Source of the DNA: Stictocephala bisonia
Lineage: Eukaryota > Arthropoda > Insecta > Hemiptera > Membracidae
Assembly: GCA_035578905.1 (NCBI GenBank)
Contig: JAQJVL010000058.1
Location: 1,627,697 to 1,691,696, forward strand
Length of the DNA stretch: 64,000 nt
Direction: 5' to 3'
The position numbers were made by a program, and so were the translations under genes. Of the stretch, positions 23,525 to 35,130 are shown piece by piece (the stretch's first letter is position 1; each line of letters begins with the position of its first letter). The notes below the pieces were generated by a model. That model saw only the letters and a list, made by a program, of their open reading frames with translations. It ran no database searches and had not been told where the DNA came from.

Positions 23525-23900
23525 TACTTAGGGAGAACATACTTGTTGCGTCCTATGTTTTATCTAAGATTGGAGTTTTATGTCATGGGAGAGCATACTT
23601 GTGACATCCTATGTTTTATCTAAGATTTGAGTTTTGTGTCATGGGAGAGCATACTTGTGACATTCTGTGTTATATCTAACTAACATGGCTGTTTTGTGTT
23701 ATGGGAGAGCATACTTGTGGCATCCTACGTTTTATCTAAGATTGGAGTTTTGTGTCATGGGAGAGCATACTTGTGACATCCTATGTTTTATCTAAGATTT
23801 GAGTTATGTGTGTCATGAGGGAGCATACTTGTGGCATCCTTATCTAAGATGGAAGTTTTGTGTTGGGAGAGCATATTTGTTGTACTCTACGTGAGTAGGT
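23525..23900. repeat. Minisatellite, about 56-bp unit, seven diverged copies
   Basis: The recurring core is GGGAGAGCATACTTGTGACA, then TCCTATGTTTTATCTAAGAT and GAGTTTTGTGTCAT. Units start near 23532, 23587, 23643, 23703, 23759, 23818 and 23865. Spacing varies from 47 to 60. Confidence 0.9.
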
Positions 23901-26831
23901 TTGATAGTCATGGTTTGCATCAAGGTGATATTGTCAGTATAATACAATGGCCAACAACTGTTAGTATCCCCCTTTAATGTCAAATATAAATAAGCACGGT
24001 TTTGTTATTAAAAACCGATTTCCAAAAGTATACATCTGCAGTTTTCATGCAAACAAATAATAAAATGACCAAGCTTAGTGTTAAAATGTAGTCTGGTATT
24101 TGGTTCCTGTGAGACAGCAAACAAAAGAGAAAGTAGCAAACTAGCCTTCACAAACATAATTAGTAGCAAGTCTTGCATATTTAAAGTAACAAAAGTAGGT
24201 TTTCCTTGATCATCATGAATGAAAAGATAACGGAGACTTTTTTGTTCCCTGCTACAACTTCAAAAAATCCCTGAGCTTTATTTGTGGCAATTCAAAAAGG
24301 TAATTCCCAAACAATACTTTTTTTGTTTCTAGTAAGGCCTATTTATCTGCCAAATCTAGACGTTAATAGAATAAAGGAGTAACTACAAGAGTGTGTTTAC
24401 AAGTCAGTGAGTAAAATAGGCATGGAAAAAGTGTGTGTACCTGTAGAAGTGATATGGCATGATAAAGACTAACACATTTGTTGAGTCACTGCAAGAGTTT
24501 GCTTGGCACAAATTCGTAATCCTCAACGGTTATGTATTTAGCATTTTTTCTTCATCACGGCCATTAACATTTTAACTAAGTGCTTTGTTCATAGAATTGT
24601 CATGGGTGAATTAAGTTCGATGGTAGCTTATATCTGAAATAATTTTGAAGTACTTCTCTGTATATTACTCAAGTATTTTACTAAGAAATCTATTGTTAGA
24701 AATAAATAAATATTTTATTTTGAAGGCCATCAGCAAGCTTACATAACTGACCTCATGCTCTCTAACGTTAAATAGTACATATACAGACTTATATTGAGAT
24801 TACCTTGTACATCTGTGCATTGCAATAGAACTGTTGGAGCTTCTAATGATTTACACAGTTAAATTCAATCTATCAACTGATCATGCACAAGTATATACAT
24901 ATGTACATTATAAATGAGGCAGCAGACATTTTTGAGTTTGGATGTTGAAGCTATAGGTCATTTTTTTCCTATAGAATTATTGAAATGATTACAGAATTTA
25001 TTTACAATACAAACAAAATTTGTTAGTTAATCTTAAAAACTTAAAAAGCACTTAAAAAGCTAAATTTCCTTGCCAAACTGATAAAAATACGCCATTTTTT
25101 GTCTCACTATATATAGAAATGTATAATCACATTAAGTAGGCCTACATGTTTGCTGCATGATATCTACAACAGGCGCAACGTTAATACAATATACATCTTG
25201 TCACTTAATATTATTTGATTTTCTTCTGCAAATTTATGAGGACCCAACACCAGATATATACTTCATCGTAAGAAGAAACATACCTAGAAGTTGATTTACA
25301 TAAGTATGCAGTGACGGCAAATACTAAAAAGGAATAAAATCATTAATATTTACTTTGTAAATTGAAAATTGTTAAGTAAAAATTACAAAATAAAATAAAA
25401 CAACACGAGGAAAAAATGTATTCAAAAATAAAAAATAGTACAGACATGGCTTAAAAATGATAAGTAAAATAAATTTAAAATTATAAATCTGTAAAATAAT
25501 ATTAAATCAGGGCCACTTTTTTTATTTTAAATTAACATATTTTTAAACGAATAAGCATATAAATTTTCCCCCACCCAAGACTTATTTAGTCCCCTATCCC
25601 AAGAGCTGTATAACAATCGCCCCCTTTCACAACACACCTAAACATTGAATGGTTTGAATATCTTACTTAATTTTTAATTGTAAGTACTACTGATAAAATA
25701 AAACTGAAATTTGTCAGACTAAAACGTATTTTAAATCTTAAATAAGAGAAAAATGCTATTGCATAAAACTTGAAGCAACAAATAATGGTCAAATACTTTG
25801 CTTCTCTTAAAATATCTTGATATGCATCTATTTAATTGAGGTAGAGAATTAAGGATGACATTTTTGTAATGAAAAATCATTTAATCAATTTGAAGGCAGT
25901 AAAAAAGTGATCTGTGATCATGAATATTTACTCTCTAATTGCGCTAAATTTTGTCTATTTTTTAGAAGTAGACAAGGCAAACTGCTCCTTCAGTTACATC
26001 TCCCAAATTCCCTGACATTTCTCCTTCTTTGTTTGCAAATGGTGCAAATTTAGTTTAGAATGGCTTTCAGCATAAAGAATAAGAATAAAATTGCAATGGT
26101 TGGTCATAATGTAGGACTATTTAAAAGAAACCTGTGAAAGAGAACCCTTCTCATAATCCAAAGAACATTTTCTAGATATATTTGTAATACATACTAAACT
26201 CTCTGACTTTCTAATTTATCACCCTGTTCTTTAGCTGGATTTTCTATTGGGCTCAGCATATAGATGCTACAGTTACAGCACTCCCAACACGCACAACCTT
26301 AAACACTGTCTCCTAATGCTGGTATATGTGTAAGGGAGGATTAGGGTTAACTTATTGAAATGTGTCTTAATCTTAGTCTAATCAATGTCTGAGAAATATC
26401 TGACACTTTTTTGTGAACACAATTCACACTCTTTGGTAGATGCTGGAATTTTTGTGACAACACACTTTCTACAGATGAAGGCTATACGAAAATTACGTAC
26501 TGAACTAGCCAAGTAGGCTCTGGCCACATAACGGCTTGTCTAAAAATACTAATTGGATTTGTAATAAACGCTTTTATAGCTACTTAGAACATAACCTTAC
26601 TAACTATTTACCTAAATGACAAGATTAAGGTAGACATCTAGTTTTATAAATAAGTAAAACAATTATTATGATAGTTACACATTTTATTAATAGAAAAAAA
26701 ATTTTCTTCAACGACAAAATAAAACTCAAGACAAACTTGAGAATGGACAGTTATCATTTTATCTTTTAGTGCATATTTTATCATAAAGTTCCGAATATAA
26801 CACTATTGATAGGTTAATCATTAAAACTTAC
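23901..26831. other. Intron 3 of cytochrome b5 A, no gene seen
   Basis: AT-rich, without recognised ORF, terminal repeats or tandem arrays. Confidence 0.4.
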
Positions 26832-26902
26832 CTATCCCCATCTGTAGCTGCAGAGTTTGGTATTGATGAAGATTTCTTGTCTTCTTTTTTTGTCCGTTCA
26901 GA
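26832..26902 (-). CDS. Cyt-b5: Cytochrome b5 copy A, exon 3 (linker)
   Basis: This short exon encodes the polar linker between the heme domain and the membrane anchor. It follows a T-rich tract and AG acceptor at 26904-26903 and reads SERTKKEDKKSSSIPNSAAT, then DGD, plus two bases of a serine codon. The donor GTAAGT follows at 26831-26826. It is 71 bp long, 23 codons plus two bases. It enters in phase 0 from exon 2 and leaves in phase 2, matching exon 4. Charged and serine-rich content is usual for this linker, which is the least conserved part of the family; assignment therefore rests mainly on splice sites, frame and position. Confidence 0.8.
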
Positions 26903-27744
26903 CTAAAAAAAAAAAAAATCATTTTAATAATTTATTTCCAATCATGAATGTGGATGAATAGATTTTTAAAAACCATCCAGGGGATGGTTATGTACTGTGT
27001 GCCTCACCAATTGACTGAGTAACAAGTGGTATACCGTATGTTACAACCAAGAAAGTGTCAGCAAAACAATTTGGTTATTAATCTGAATGTTTTATGAACT
27101 TAAGGTCAATTCCATGTAATAAAAACTCAATTAACAAGATATTTTGAGTTCAAGGTTCAACTATTGATGCAGTTTCCAATTACAAGCCCAATAAGTTTAC
27201 AACACACACTTAAGTTGTCAAAACAGTTCTCAAGAAAATATATCATTTTTGCTGTTTTTTACTGATGATAAAGTGGTGAAATATAAATAACGAGTAATTC
27301 CATCTAAAAAATTCATATTTTCTTATTCTTTTGCTTATTTCAGACTTGAGTTGATTGATTAATAATGTTAATAGTTTTTACACATTTAAAATATACCTCA
27401 ATATTTTTTACATAGTCAACTTTCTACCTCAATAAATAAATAAATTATTCCAAACGTTATTTCATGTGATTATCAATTGTTTGATCTAAAATCCATTTGT
27501 GACCAAGAGTTATTTTTTCAACTTTTGTTGGCGATTATTAATATTATTGTATTAAAATTACTGACCGTGTTTTAATTGATAAAAACTAATTATTTTCAGT
27601 CAATTAGTTTAGACAAACATTCAGTTCAGTTATATTTTAATTTCATTGATCACTGCAACAAATTATAACTGTTGTACTGTAATGCATGTGTATTCATACA
27701 GTACTAAAATTATTATGAATTTTATTGTTTAATTTATTTAATTC
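26903..27744. other. Intron 2 of cytochrome b5 A, no gene seen
   Basis: AT-rich, no recognised element. Confidence 0.4.
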
Positions 27745-28315
27745 ACATATATTTCTGGGAGTTTGTATAGATAAAAACTTGAACTGGAAAAGTCATATTG
27801 ATTTTTTAGAAAATAAATTAAGTACTTAGATATGCTTTCAAAATATTAACAAATTCAGTCTCCAAAGAAACCTGCAGAATTGTTTATTTTTGGTACATTC
27901 AGTCAATTTTAAGATATGGAATTGTTGTGTGGGGTTTTTCTCCTGATTTTATTAGAATTTTTAGAGCAGAAAAATTATTAATATATATAATAGGAAAAAA
28001 TGGCCTTAGAGACAGTTGTAAAGGAGTTTTTATTAAGAATAAATTACTCACTTATTTCATAAGTGACACTCACTACCCAGCTTATACATTTCTAAGTTTT
28101 AAAATATTTACATACAAATTTAGAAAGCTTACAAACATTTCATTATGACCACTCATATAATACAAGGCATAAATACCTATTCAAATATCCTTTACATAAT
28201 TTGACTTAGTTTGAAAAGAGTCCCACCTACTTGGATATTAAATTATATAATAAAATTCCTCTACATATAAAAACCCTACCCAATTCTAAATTTATAATAT
28301 TAACCCTCGACGAAA
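27745..28315 (+). pseudogene. 3' fragment of a non-LTR reverse transcriptase
   Basis: Broken frames read FLGVCIDKNLNWKSHIDFL (the post-palm segment of Jockey/CR1-type reverse transcriptases) and, further on, HSYNTRHKYLFKYPLHNLT and YLDIKLYNKIPLHIKTLPN, the conserved C-terminal tail of these ORF2 proteins. Upstream catalytic parts are absent, consistent with 5' truncation at insertion. Several stops and frameshifts show it is old. It sits in intron 2 of cytochrome b5 A, in the opposite orientation to the gene. Confidence 0.75.
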
Positions 28316-30002
28316 TGACCATTGGAAATTACGACTATCCGTATATACAAAAAATATATTCTTTTATTTTTTCATATTTTATTCTGAATAAAATAGTATG
28401 ATTTAGGTTGCTGTAATGTAAACATTATGGTTTAGGAAGGTTTTTGAAATAAAAACTAAAAAGCAGGAAAAAGTAAAATTTTACTTCATTACATATTATT
28501 TTTCCTCAAAACAATTATTCTTATTGTATATATTTTAATTCAGTATAACATTAGTAATAAAAAATTATTAGATTTATTTAAAACTGCCATAAATTATTAG
28601 TAAAACATAACTTGCAAATTTTCAAAACAAAAACAAATTTGCTGTAGTTCAATATTAATGTTTGAATATAAAAAAATCAACTCGCTGCCTCTCTCGTAAA
28701 ACTCTCCATTTTGTTGTGAAAATAATTATATGCTATAAATATTTATACTGTAAGTGGTGTTTTTTTTTTGGTAAATTGAAACAAATGCCCTTGCAAAACT
28801 GCAAAAATTAGATGACATTACAGGCAAAATGGCTCATCTTTTCTAGGGTTAATAAATTAAATGTTGGTCAGTAAAGCATATTATAGTGTAGGAAATATGT
28901 TAAATGATACATTGGGCCTATAGAACATTGAATGTTAGGAAAATTATGTTATGCTAGATTTAGAGAAAGCTATTTAAATAATGACAATGCACCAGTTTTA
29001 ATGTAATTTAATGTAACAACTGTATGAAATGTTATGTGCAAATAAATGAGGTTGACTTTAGCTTTAATATCCATTTATTATACATAAAGGAGGAAGTAGG
29101 CATAGTATGAAAACAATATTGTATTTTTAATAGAATTGAACACTTAGTTTGGATTATTTATTAGATAGTAGTCAGAAATGGCACATAGTTTCATAATATG
29201 TTATATGACATAACATTTTATCTGCAGTGAACATGATAAATTTATATGTATATGAGTTTATCATTCCAAATGTGAGTCAAAAATGGAATCATAGTCATAA
29301 GAAATGCTTTGTGTTGTGAAGACAACATCAAAATATGGCTGCTGACAAACTAGCATTTGTTATGTTATTACTAGCATATTTACCAATTCATTTAGTTAGT
29401 TGTAACTTGTTTATATGTATAACTTATAGATTTTTCACAACTCAACATTAACATTTTTTTAACTATCAGATATCATAGTATAGTTTGTTAATTTGTATAA
29501 AAACACCAACAGTATTCATGATAGGTCAAAAGTACAAGTACACAAGTCAATATTTAATTTTAACTAGTAAAGCATGTGTTTCATTTTAATAATTTTAAAT
29601 ACTAAACACTCAAAATGTTTTAAATATTGCTTTTTTTCAGGATTTTAATGCTAAATAATTTTAAACATAACCTTCAACTAATAAAAACTTGTAACAAAAC
29701 TACAAATTCCAAAAAAAGGAAAAGAATGGCATCAACTAAAGGTATTTATTTCGACCCTATCTAAAATGGTAGTAATGTTCAAATTACAAATTCTCCAGGA
29801 CCTGAGAGATGCACTTTCTTGCAAGTGGTCAATCAATGCACATGAGGCTAAAATCCTGACATTTATTAAGTACTGTTTTCAATCTAATACTGTCCAATAT
29901 AAAATGATTTAGTATCAGTATTATTCTGAGGTCTCCCCATACTTTTGACTCACCATGTGTATAAAATAAATGCGCCACACTTTAAAATACTAAGGCACTC
30001 AC
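28316..30002. other. Intron 2 of cytochrome b5 A, no gene seen
   Basis: AT-rich, no recognised element. Confidence 0.4.
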
Positions 30003-30131
30003 TTCGACAAGTTCTCCAATTTTATACTTTTTCATCATATCTCTGGCATCTGTGGAGTGTCCGACATCTTCAAAAGCTTCAGTGGCATCTTTCCCTGTTT
30101 GTTCTAGTAAAACTTCTTCACCTCCAGGATG
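30003..30131 (-). CDS. Cyt-b5: Cytochrome b5 copy A, exon 2 (heme-binding core)
   Basis: Cytochrome b5 passes single electrons to ER desaturases, P450s and other enzymes through a bis-histidine heme. This exon carries both axial ligands: His in [20 protein letters not shown] and His in [13 protein letters not shown]. It continues [10 protein letters not shown] and stops at the donor GTGAGT (30002-29997). The acceptor AG is at 30133-30132. It is 129 bp, 43 codons, phase 0 at both ends. The match to the family is near canonical, including the acidic patch residues around the heme edge (EE, E, ED) used for partner docking. It is the better-conserved of the two exon-2 copies in the window. Confidence 0.96.
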
Positions 30132-30293
30132 CTGCGACATAAACATTGAATACTTATTTTAAAATCTTAGTAACAAAAGGCAAAATGTTTCCTTTTAAGA
30201 CCATTTGCACAATTGAAGATTACCACTTAATTTGAAACTAATAACAATGTGGCTTATAAACAATTTTAAGAATTGCATAGACAGAAATTTTAA

Positions 30294-33200
30294 CGCTTTT
30301 AGTGCCAAAGTCCTACAAACCGGACGTCACAAACAACATTCATTTAAAAAAATTAAAAAATAAACTTTTTATTGATTTAGAATTATCTTCTTATATATTA
30401 AAATATACTTTTATAGAAAAACCATAACAATTATTGTAGTATAAGTTATAACAAAGTTATTAAGTTATAAAAAAGTTTCCAAAACCTGTCAAAAACAGCT
30501 GTTTTATAACTGTTCTGAACGATTAAAAATTGCCATAACTTTTTTATATGGGAACAAATTATTGGGAAATTTCAACAGTAGACCTTGTTAATATCTAAAT
30601 TGTCTTCAGAGTAAAGTAATCGAATAGAACCCACCAATTTTTATTTTGGTTATAAGGATGCCTAAAAAAAGATACAAATCTGCTGTTTACAGCTTTCCGA
30701 CACCTCAAAACAACCTCCTCTAGGCCTAAAAACTTCTTTCATTGTTATTAGGCCTAAAAGGCCTAGGTCTTAAGTACAGATCCAAGTTAGGAGGAAGTAG
30801 AAAGTGCAATAAAGGCTCTTAAGAATAATAAAGCCCCAGGAGCAGATGGCATACCAGCAGAAGTTATAAAAGCAGGAGGGAATACCCTAGTAACAAAGCT
30901 GCATGTACTGATTGTAAAAATCTGGAATGAAGAAAAAAATTACCAAAAGAATGAAACCTTGCAATAATAGTTAGAATTCATAAGAAAGGGGACATTAAAC
31001 TGCAGCAACTACTGAGGAATATCTTTAATAAACACAGCTTATAGCACTGTCCAAAATAATTCATAACAGACTGAAAGAATAACCAGAGGAGATTATAGGT
31101 GAACACCAGACTGACTTTAGAAAACAAAGGACCACTACTGACCAAATATTCATTATCAAACAAATTTTGTCAAAAGATTGGGAATTCAACAGAAATGCTC
31201 ACTTACACAATTTATCGATTTTAAGAAAGCCTATGATTTTATCAACAGAAACCAAATCTGGAAATACCTCAGGAAAATTGGAGTCCCAGACAAATTAGTC
31301 AAGCTAGAACAAATATATACAGATGATTCAAGGTGCAAAGTACAAATAAACAATGAATATTCAACCAAATTTGAGATAGTTACCGGAGTACAACAGGGAG
31401 ATGGTATCTCTCTGTTGTTATTCAATCTAGCGTTAGAAAGTTCTCTTAAAAGGGTAAGCCTAAAACAACAACCATAGAACAGGAAAATAGAGAGGAAATA
31501 CAGATAAATCCCAGATTATTACTGTTATTGCGCTCTTCAATCCTTGCTGAAAAGTAGGTTGCTGTCAAGGAAAACAAAATAAAAAATTTATAAGACTATA
31601 ATAAAACCGGTAGTACTATACAGATCTGAAGCTTGGACATTAACAAAGAGTCATGAGAAGAAAATAATAGCTTTTGAGAATAAAATATTAAGAAACATCT
31701 ATGGTTCCATACATGAAAATTGTGAGTGGAGAATCAGGACAAACAAAGAGATTATGGAACTGTATAAAGACCCGGATATAATAGCTTAATTAAAAAGTAG
31801 GAGGTTGAGAATGGCGTTAGAGAGGCTACCTCGAGGAAGGCGTCCACTGGCATAACCTTAGTTAAGATGACAGGACCAAGTGAGAAGGTACACAGAAAAG
31901 TTAATAGCAGAGATGGAATAGAAGGAAGATTGAGAAAGATGGTGACACGTTGTTGGTGAGGCCAATAACCTACTGAGATTTAGTGGCCATATATAGGTAA
32001 AGTATAGGTATAAGCCTAGGTTTAGTTGCTTCTATTATTATCATGCTTATGACCACAAGTCGTGATTTCCTATGTTCAGTATAGTTTTTGCATCATAGCC
32101 TTTACAAATAATTATCACTGAACAAAATAGTTCTCAAATACATGTTCAGCCTAGAAAATGACAAATTAAAACATTGTTAAAAAATGTTGGGTAGTTATGC
32201 ACTTCCTTGCCACTCCTGATAATGCGATTTCTTGATTAAAAAGTGGCGAAATATGAGTTTATATCTCTTGATGAGGTTGATTTCAACTAAGGAAAACTCG
32301 TTACGTACCGAAAAATCTAAAAAGTAGTTTTTATATTTGAAAGTGAAAAAAACCAACTTTTTAAAACCCTGAAAGTGCTGAAGAAATAAAATGTCTTAAG
32401 TGCTAGCCCCTTCTTCACTGTCACACAGACTTATAGAAGGGCCTAATAAATCTGTGTAGAAAACACATCTTAAATTTAACATATCAAAATGTTCACAATT
32501 AAATGCTATCTTTAAAGGAAAAAATAACTTATCTTTATTACATTTATTCTAAAGATATCCTGGAATATGTTGTAACAAAAAAACTTTCTGAAACAAGTTT
32601 CTTTCAGCCATTCTATTACCCCCAAAAAAATGTTCAGTAAAAATTGCAAGATATACAAAATGTTCACAATTTTATAGAGAAGAAGAACATATTATAAAGC
32701 CTAGGCCTAACAATATAATTTTATTTCCAAAATCATACTTTTAGTAAAACAATAACTGATGAGAGGTAAAAATTAAAAGAAAACAATAAAACATAAGTTT
32801 ATGTTAAAAAATATACTTCTGTTTTGAGTATTTATATAGGAACTCAATAGCACTAAAAAAATGGTATAAATAACTGATTTATATACAATTTACATATTTT
32901 CCAAATAGGCTACAAAAAAACCTTGCTCTGAATCACTGTTATCTCTGCCATGCCTTTTGGAGGCTTCCCCTTTTTGTATCCAAAAGTATTTCAAATCTTG
33001 TAACAATCAGGATGTGATGTACAATATATGATACTATAATCACTATACACTTTATAAACAAAGAAATTATTACTTATAACTACATTTGTATAAGATAAAA
33101 CTATTTACAAAACAAAGGTATCACTTAGCATCAATTGTAAACATGAACACTAGTGAAGAGTCAACACCACACTGTGTAACGAAACATATTGCATTACGAG

Positions 33201-33396
33201 AAGAGGAACGTTCAGAAACAGACTCGCCATAGTGGAATGACAAATGTAGTTGTTAAGCTTTGGTTTACCATAAAAAATAACAGAATCGGATTATTAGAAA
33301 TTATGCTAGGGCGCATTTAGCGATTGTATTGGCCCAAGACATTACCAATAGGAAGGCGAGTGATCATCTCGGTCCGAGACGTTAGCACTTTTAGAG
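30294..33396. mobile_element. Candidate 3.1-kb TTAA-flanked element in intron 1 of cytochrome b5 A
   Basis: TTAA occurs at 30290-30293 and 33397-33400. The left end CGCTTTTAGTGCCAAAGTCC and the complemented right end CTCTAAAAGTGCTAACGTCT agree at 14 of 20 positions. If real, the RTE-like fragment at 30785-31990 inserted inside it. No transposase was recognised, so the pairing may be accidental. Confidence 0.3.
30785..31990 (+). pseudogene. Decayed RTE-like non-LTR reverse transcriptase
   Basis: Pieces in several frames give the order expected of an RTE/craniofacial-development-protein-2-like reverse transcriptase: [20 protein letters not shown], then SNYRGISLINTAY-like sequence, GEHQTDFRKQRTTTDQIF, FIDFKKAYDFINR (about 31210-31250), GVQQGDGISLLLFNLALE (about 31387-31435), and near the end a C-terminal ALERLPRGRRPL-like segment (about 31815-31850). 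The catalytic YADD region is missing between the last two, so an internal deletion removed it. The longest surviving frame is 99 codons. It lies in intron 1 of cytochrome b5 A, antisense to the gene. Confidence 0.85.
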
Positions 33397-33425
33397 TTAA
33401 AATTATTTTACTTTAACACAGAACA
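31991..33425. other. Intron 1 of cytochrome b5 A, no gene seen
   Basis: AT-rich without a recognised ORF. The right end of the candidate TTAA element is at 33396. Confidence 0.35.
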
Positions 33426-33912
33426 CAAATAAATATACAATTTGTTTTTCAGTAAAATTATTTTTTTTTCCTGGAAAATACACTTTTAGCTGACCTAACC
33501 AACCATAAATTAACTTATCCTAAATTGTATATTTACTCAACAAAAATTTGTAATTTGCGTTAAATTCGGGTGCCTGGTCCGTAATAACCTGCTGGCAGGA
33601 ATGCAGGTGAATTCAGTTTTTTGTGTTTCATGGGCCTAGTTGGTATTTATATGAAAAGATCTCATAATGGCTGCTAATCGTGTTTTGCTACGAAATTAGT
33701 TTCATAGTTATATCTAGAGAAATAATTGTTAGCCTAATAGACCGAAATAGTTTTCAATTTTGTATTCAGTGAAAAAAAATCAGAACAAAAAAAGGGCTTC
33801 TAAGGTTAAAATATCATTTAAATTAACGAAAATAAAGTTATGACATTGGTTTTTCAAATATTTTGGTAAAATGCGTTATTCCGCAGAATAAATTACATAT
33901 CTCGTGGAAATG
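33426..33912 (+). repeat. Long repeat AB, copy A
   Basis: About 485 bp matching 37543-38030 in the same orientation, with substitutions throughout. Shared stretches include TTGCGTTAAATTCGGG, CATTTAAATTAACG and TATGACATTGGTTTTTC. It has no ORF with family features. Copy B is less decayed and GC-richer. Confidence 0.85.
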
Positions 33913-34861
33913 CCATTTCTTGTGCCATTTCAGGCAGTTTTCAAATTTTTATTGGTTGCAGGAAACTGCATAGTTGTTAGTTTACCAAATGTTGCAGTCT
34001 TAACGGGGGTTTACACGCAATGTCTTATCGTTGATATTAAAGGTACGTCAAACATCCCTTTTCTTCAAGTTTTAGCTGAGCTCAGTTCAGTCAACGTTTA
34101 GGCTATGTTTACATTATAGTTCTAGAATGGAAGAAGCGCTTATATTGTTCTCAACTATCTTGACTCTCGTTCTTGTCTTTACTAGAGTCACTATAATCCT
34201 TGTTTTTTATTTGCCACAAACAAGAAAACTCTTATACAGCTCAATAAAATCTGTAAGAAATTAACAAGTACGCTGTCGTAGGTCTGATGACATAAATTTG
34301 CAGGATACTTTTTTTAATAAAGGAAACTAAAAACTTAGTTTTTTTTTTAATCGAAAATCTCTTAATCATAGCAACCTTTTTAAAAAAAATTGAAAAAACA
34401 AATAGAATAGGACAGGAAAGTTAGTACTGTAAGTTATAGTAATTCCTATTTCTAGCGATGACAAAAAGAAAATTGTTCACACCCACCATCTTATCGTTGC
34501 AGTTTTCTCAAAACAACACCCCCTCATCAGTTTTCATATCCGTCTTTCATTTTCATTCCGTTTCAACAAAACGTAATTTTTGCTGTCTGCACGCTACGTT
34601 TTAGCTGACAGGATTTATCCTTGCCAACTAAACGTACAATAAGACATTGCCTTCTTTAGGCTTCAATAACGAAAATAGCATGGGTCTATCCAAAATAGTC
34701 CTGAGCCTAAGAGTTGTGATAAGATTTCTGTTGAAAAGCACGATTCCATAATCAAAATTAATCAAAATAGGTGAGTAGAAACGGCTTGGTTACCAAACCA
34801 TATATTATTCCAAGAATAAATAAATCTGATCTTACTCACTGGTGATAAAAAGGTCAAGATA
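33913..34861. other. Intron 1 of cytochrome b5 A, no gene seen
   Basis: A 65-codon ORF at 33904-34101 has no supporting features. No recognised element. Confidence 0.35.
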
Positions 34862-35110
34862 TCTCAAGTGTTGCATCCCACCCTCGTACTATCAAAACAT
34901 TGCTGGACCCATCGACGATGGTTGCGAAAGCACCGGACGCAGTAAGACGGCACAGAACAAAAACAACACAAGTTGAATGGCAAAAATATTGTTTATTACA
35001 GTGAAAATTAAAAAACATTTAAATTCAAAAGTATGAAAAAAATTATTGTTACAAAAAAATTTAAACATTTACGGACAAAATGGGCTGTTGACTGTTTGTG
35101 AAAAGTTACG
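34862..35110 (-). repeat. Inverted repeat arm, left
   Basis: Its complement matches 37425-37545 (CTTTTCACAAAC and CGTAAATGTTTAA) and continues at 38036-38142 (TTTTTGCCATTCAAC and GGGTCCAGCAATGTTTTGAT). In the right arm these two parts are separated by repeat copy B. The two arms lie on either side of the pogo element. Confidence 0.8.
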
Positions 35111-35130
35111 TTATTTATCGAATGTTAATA

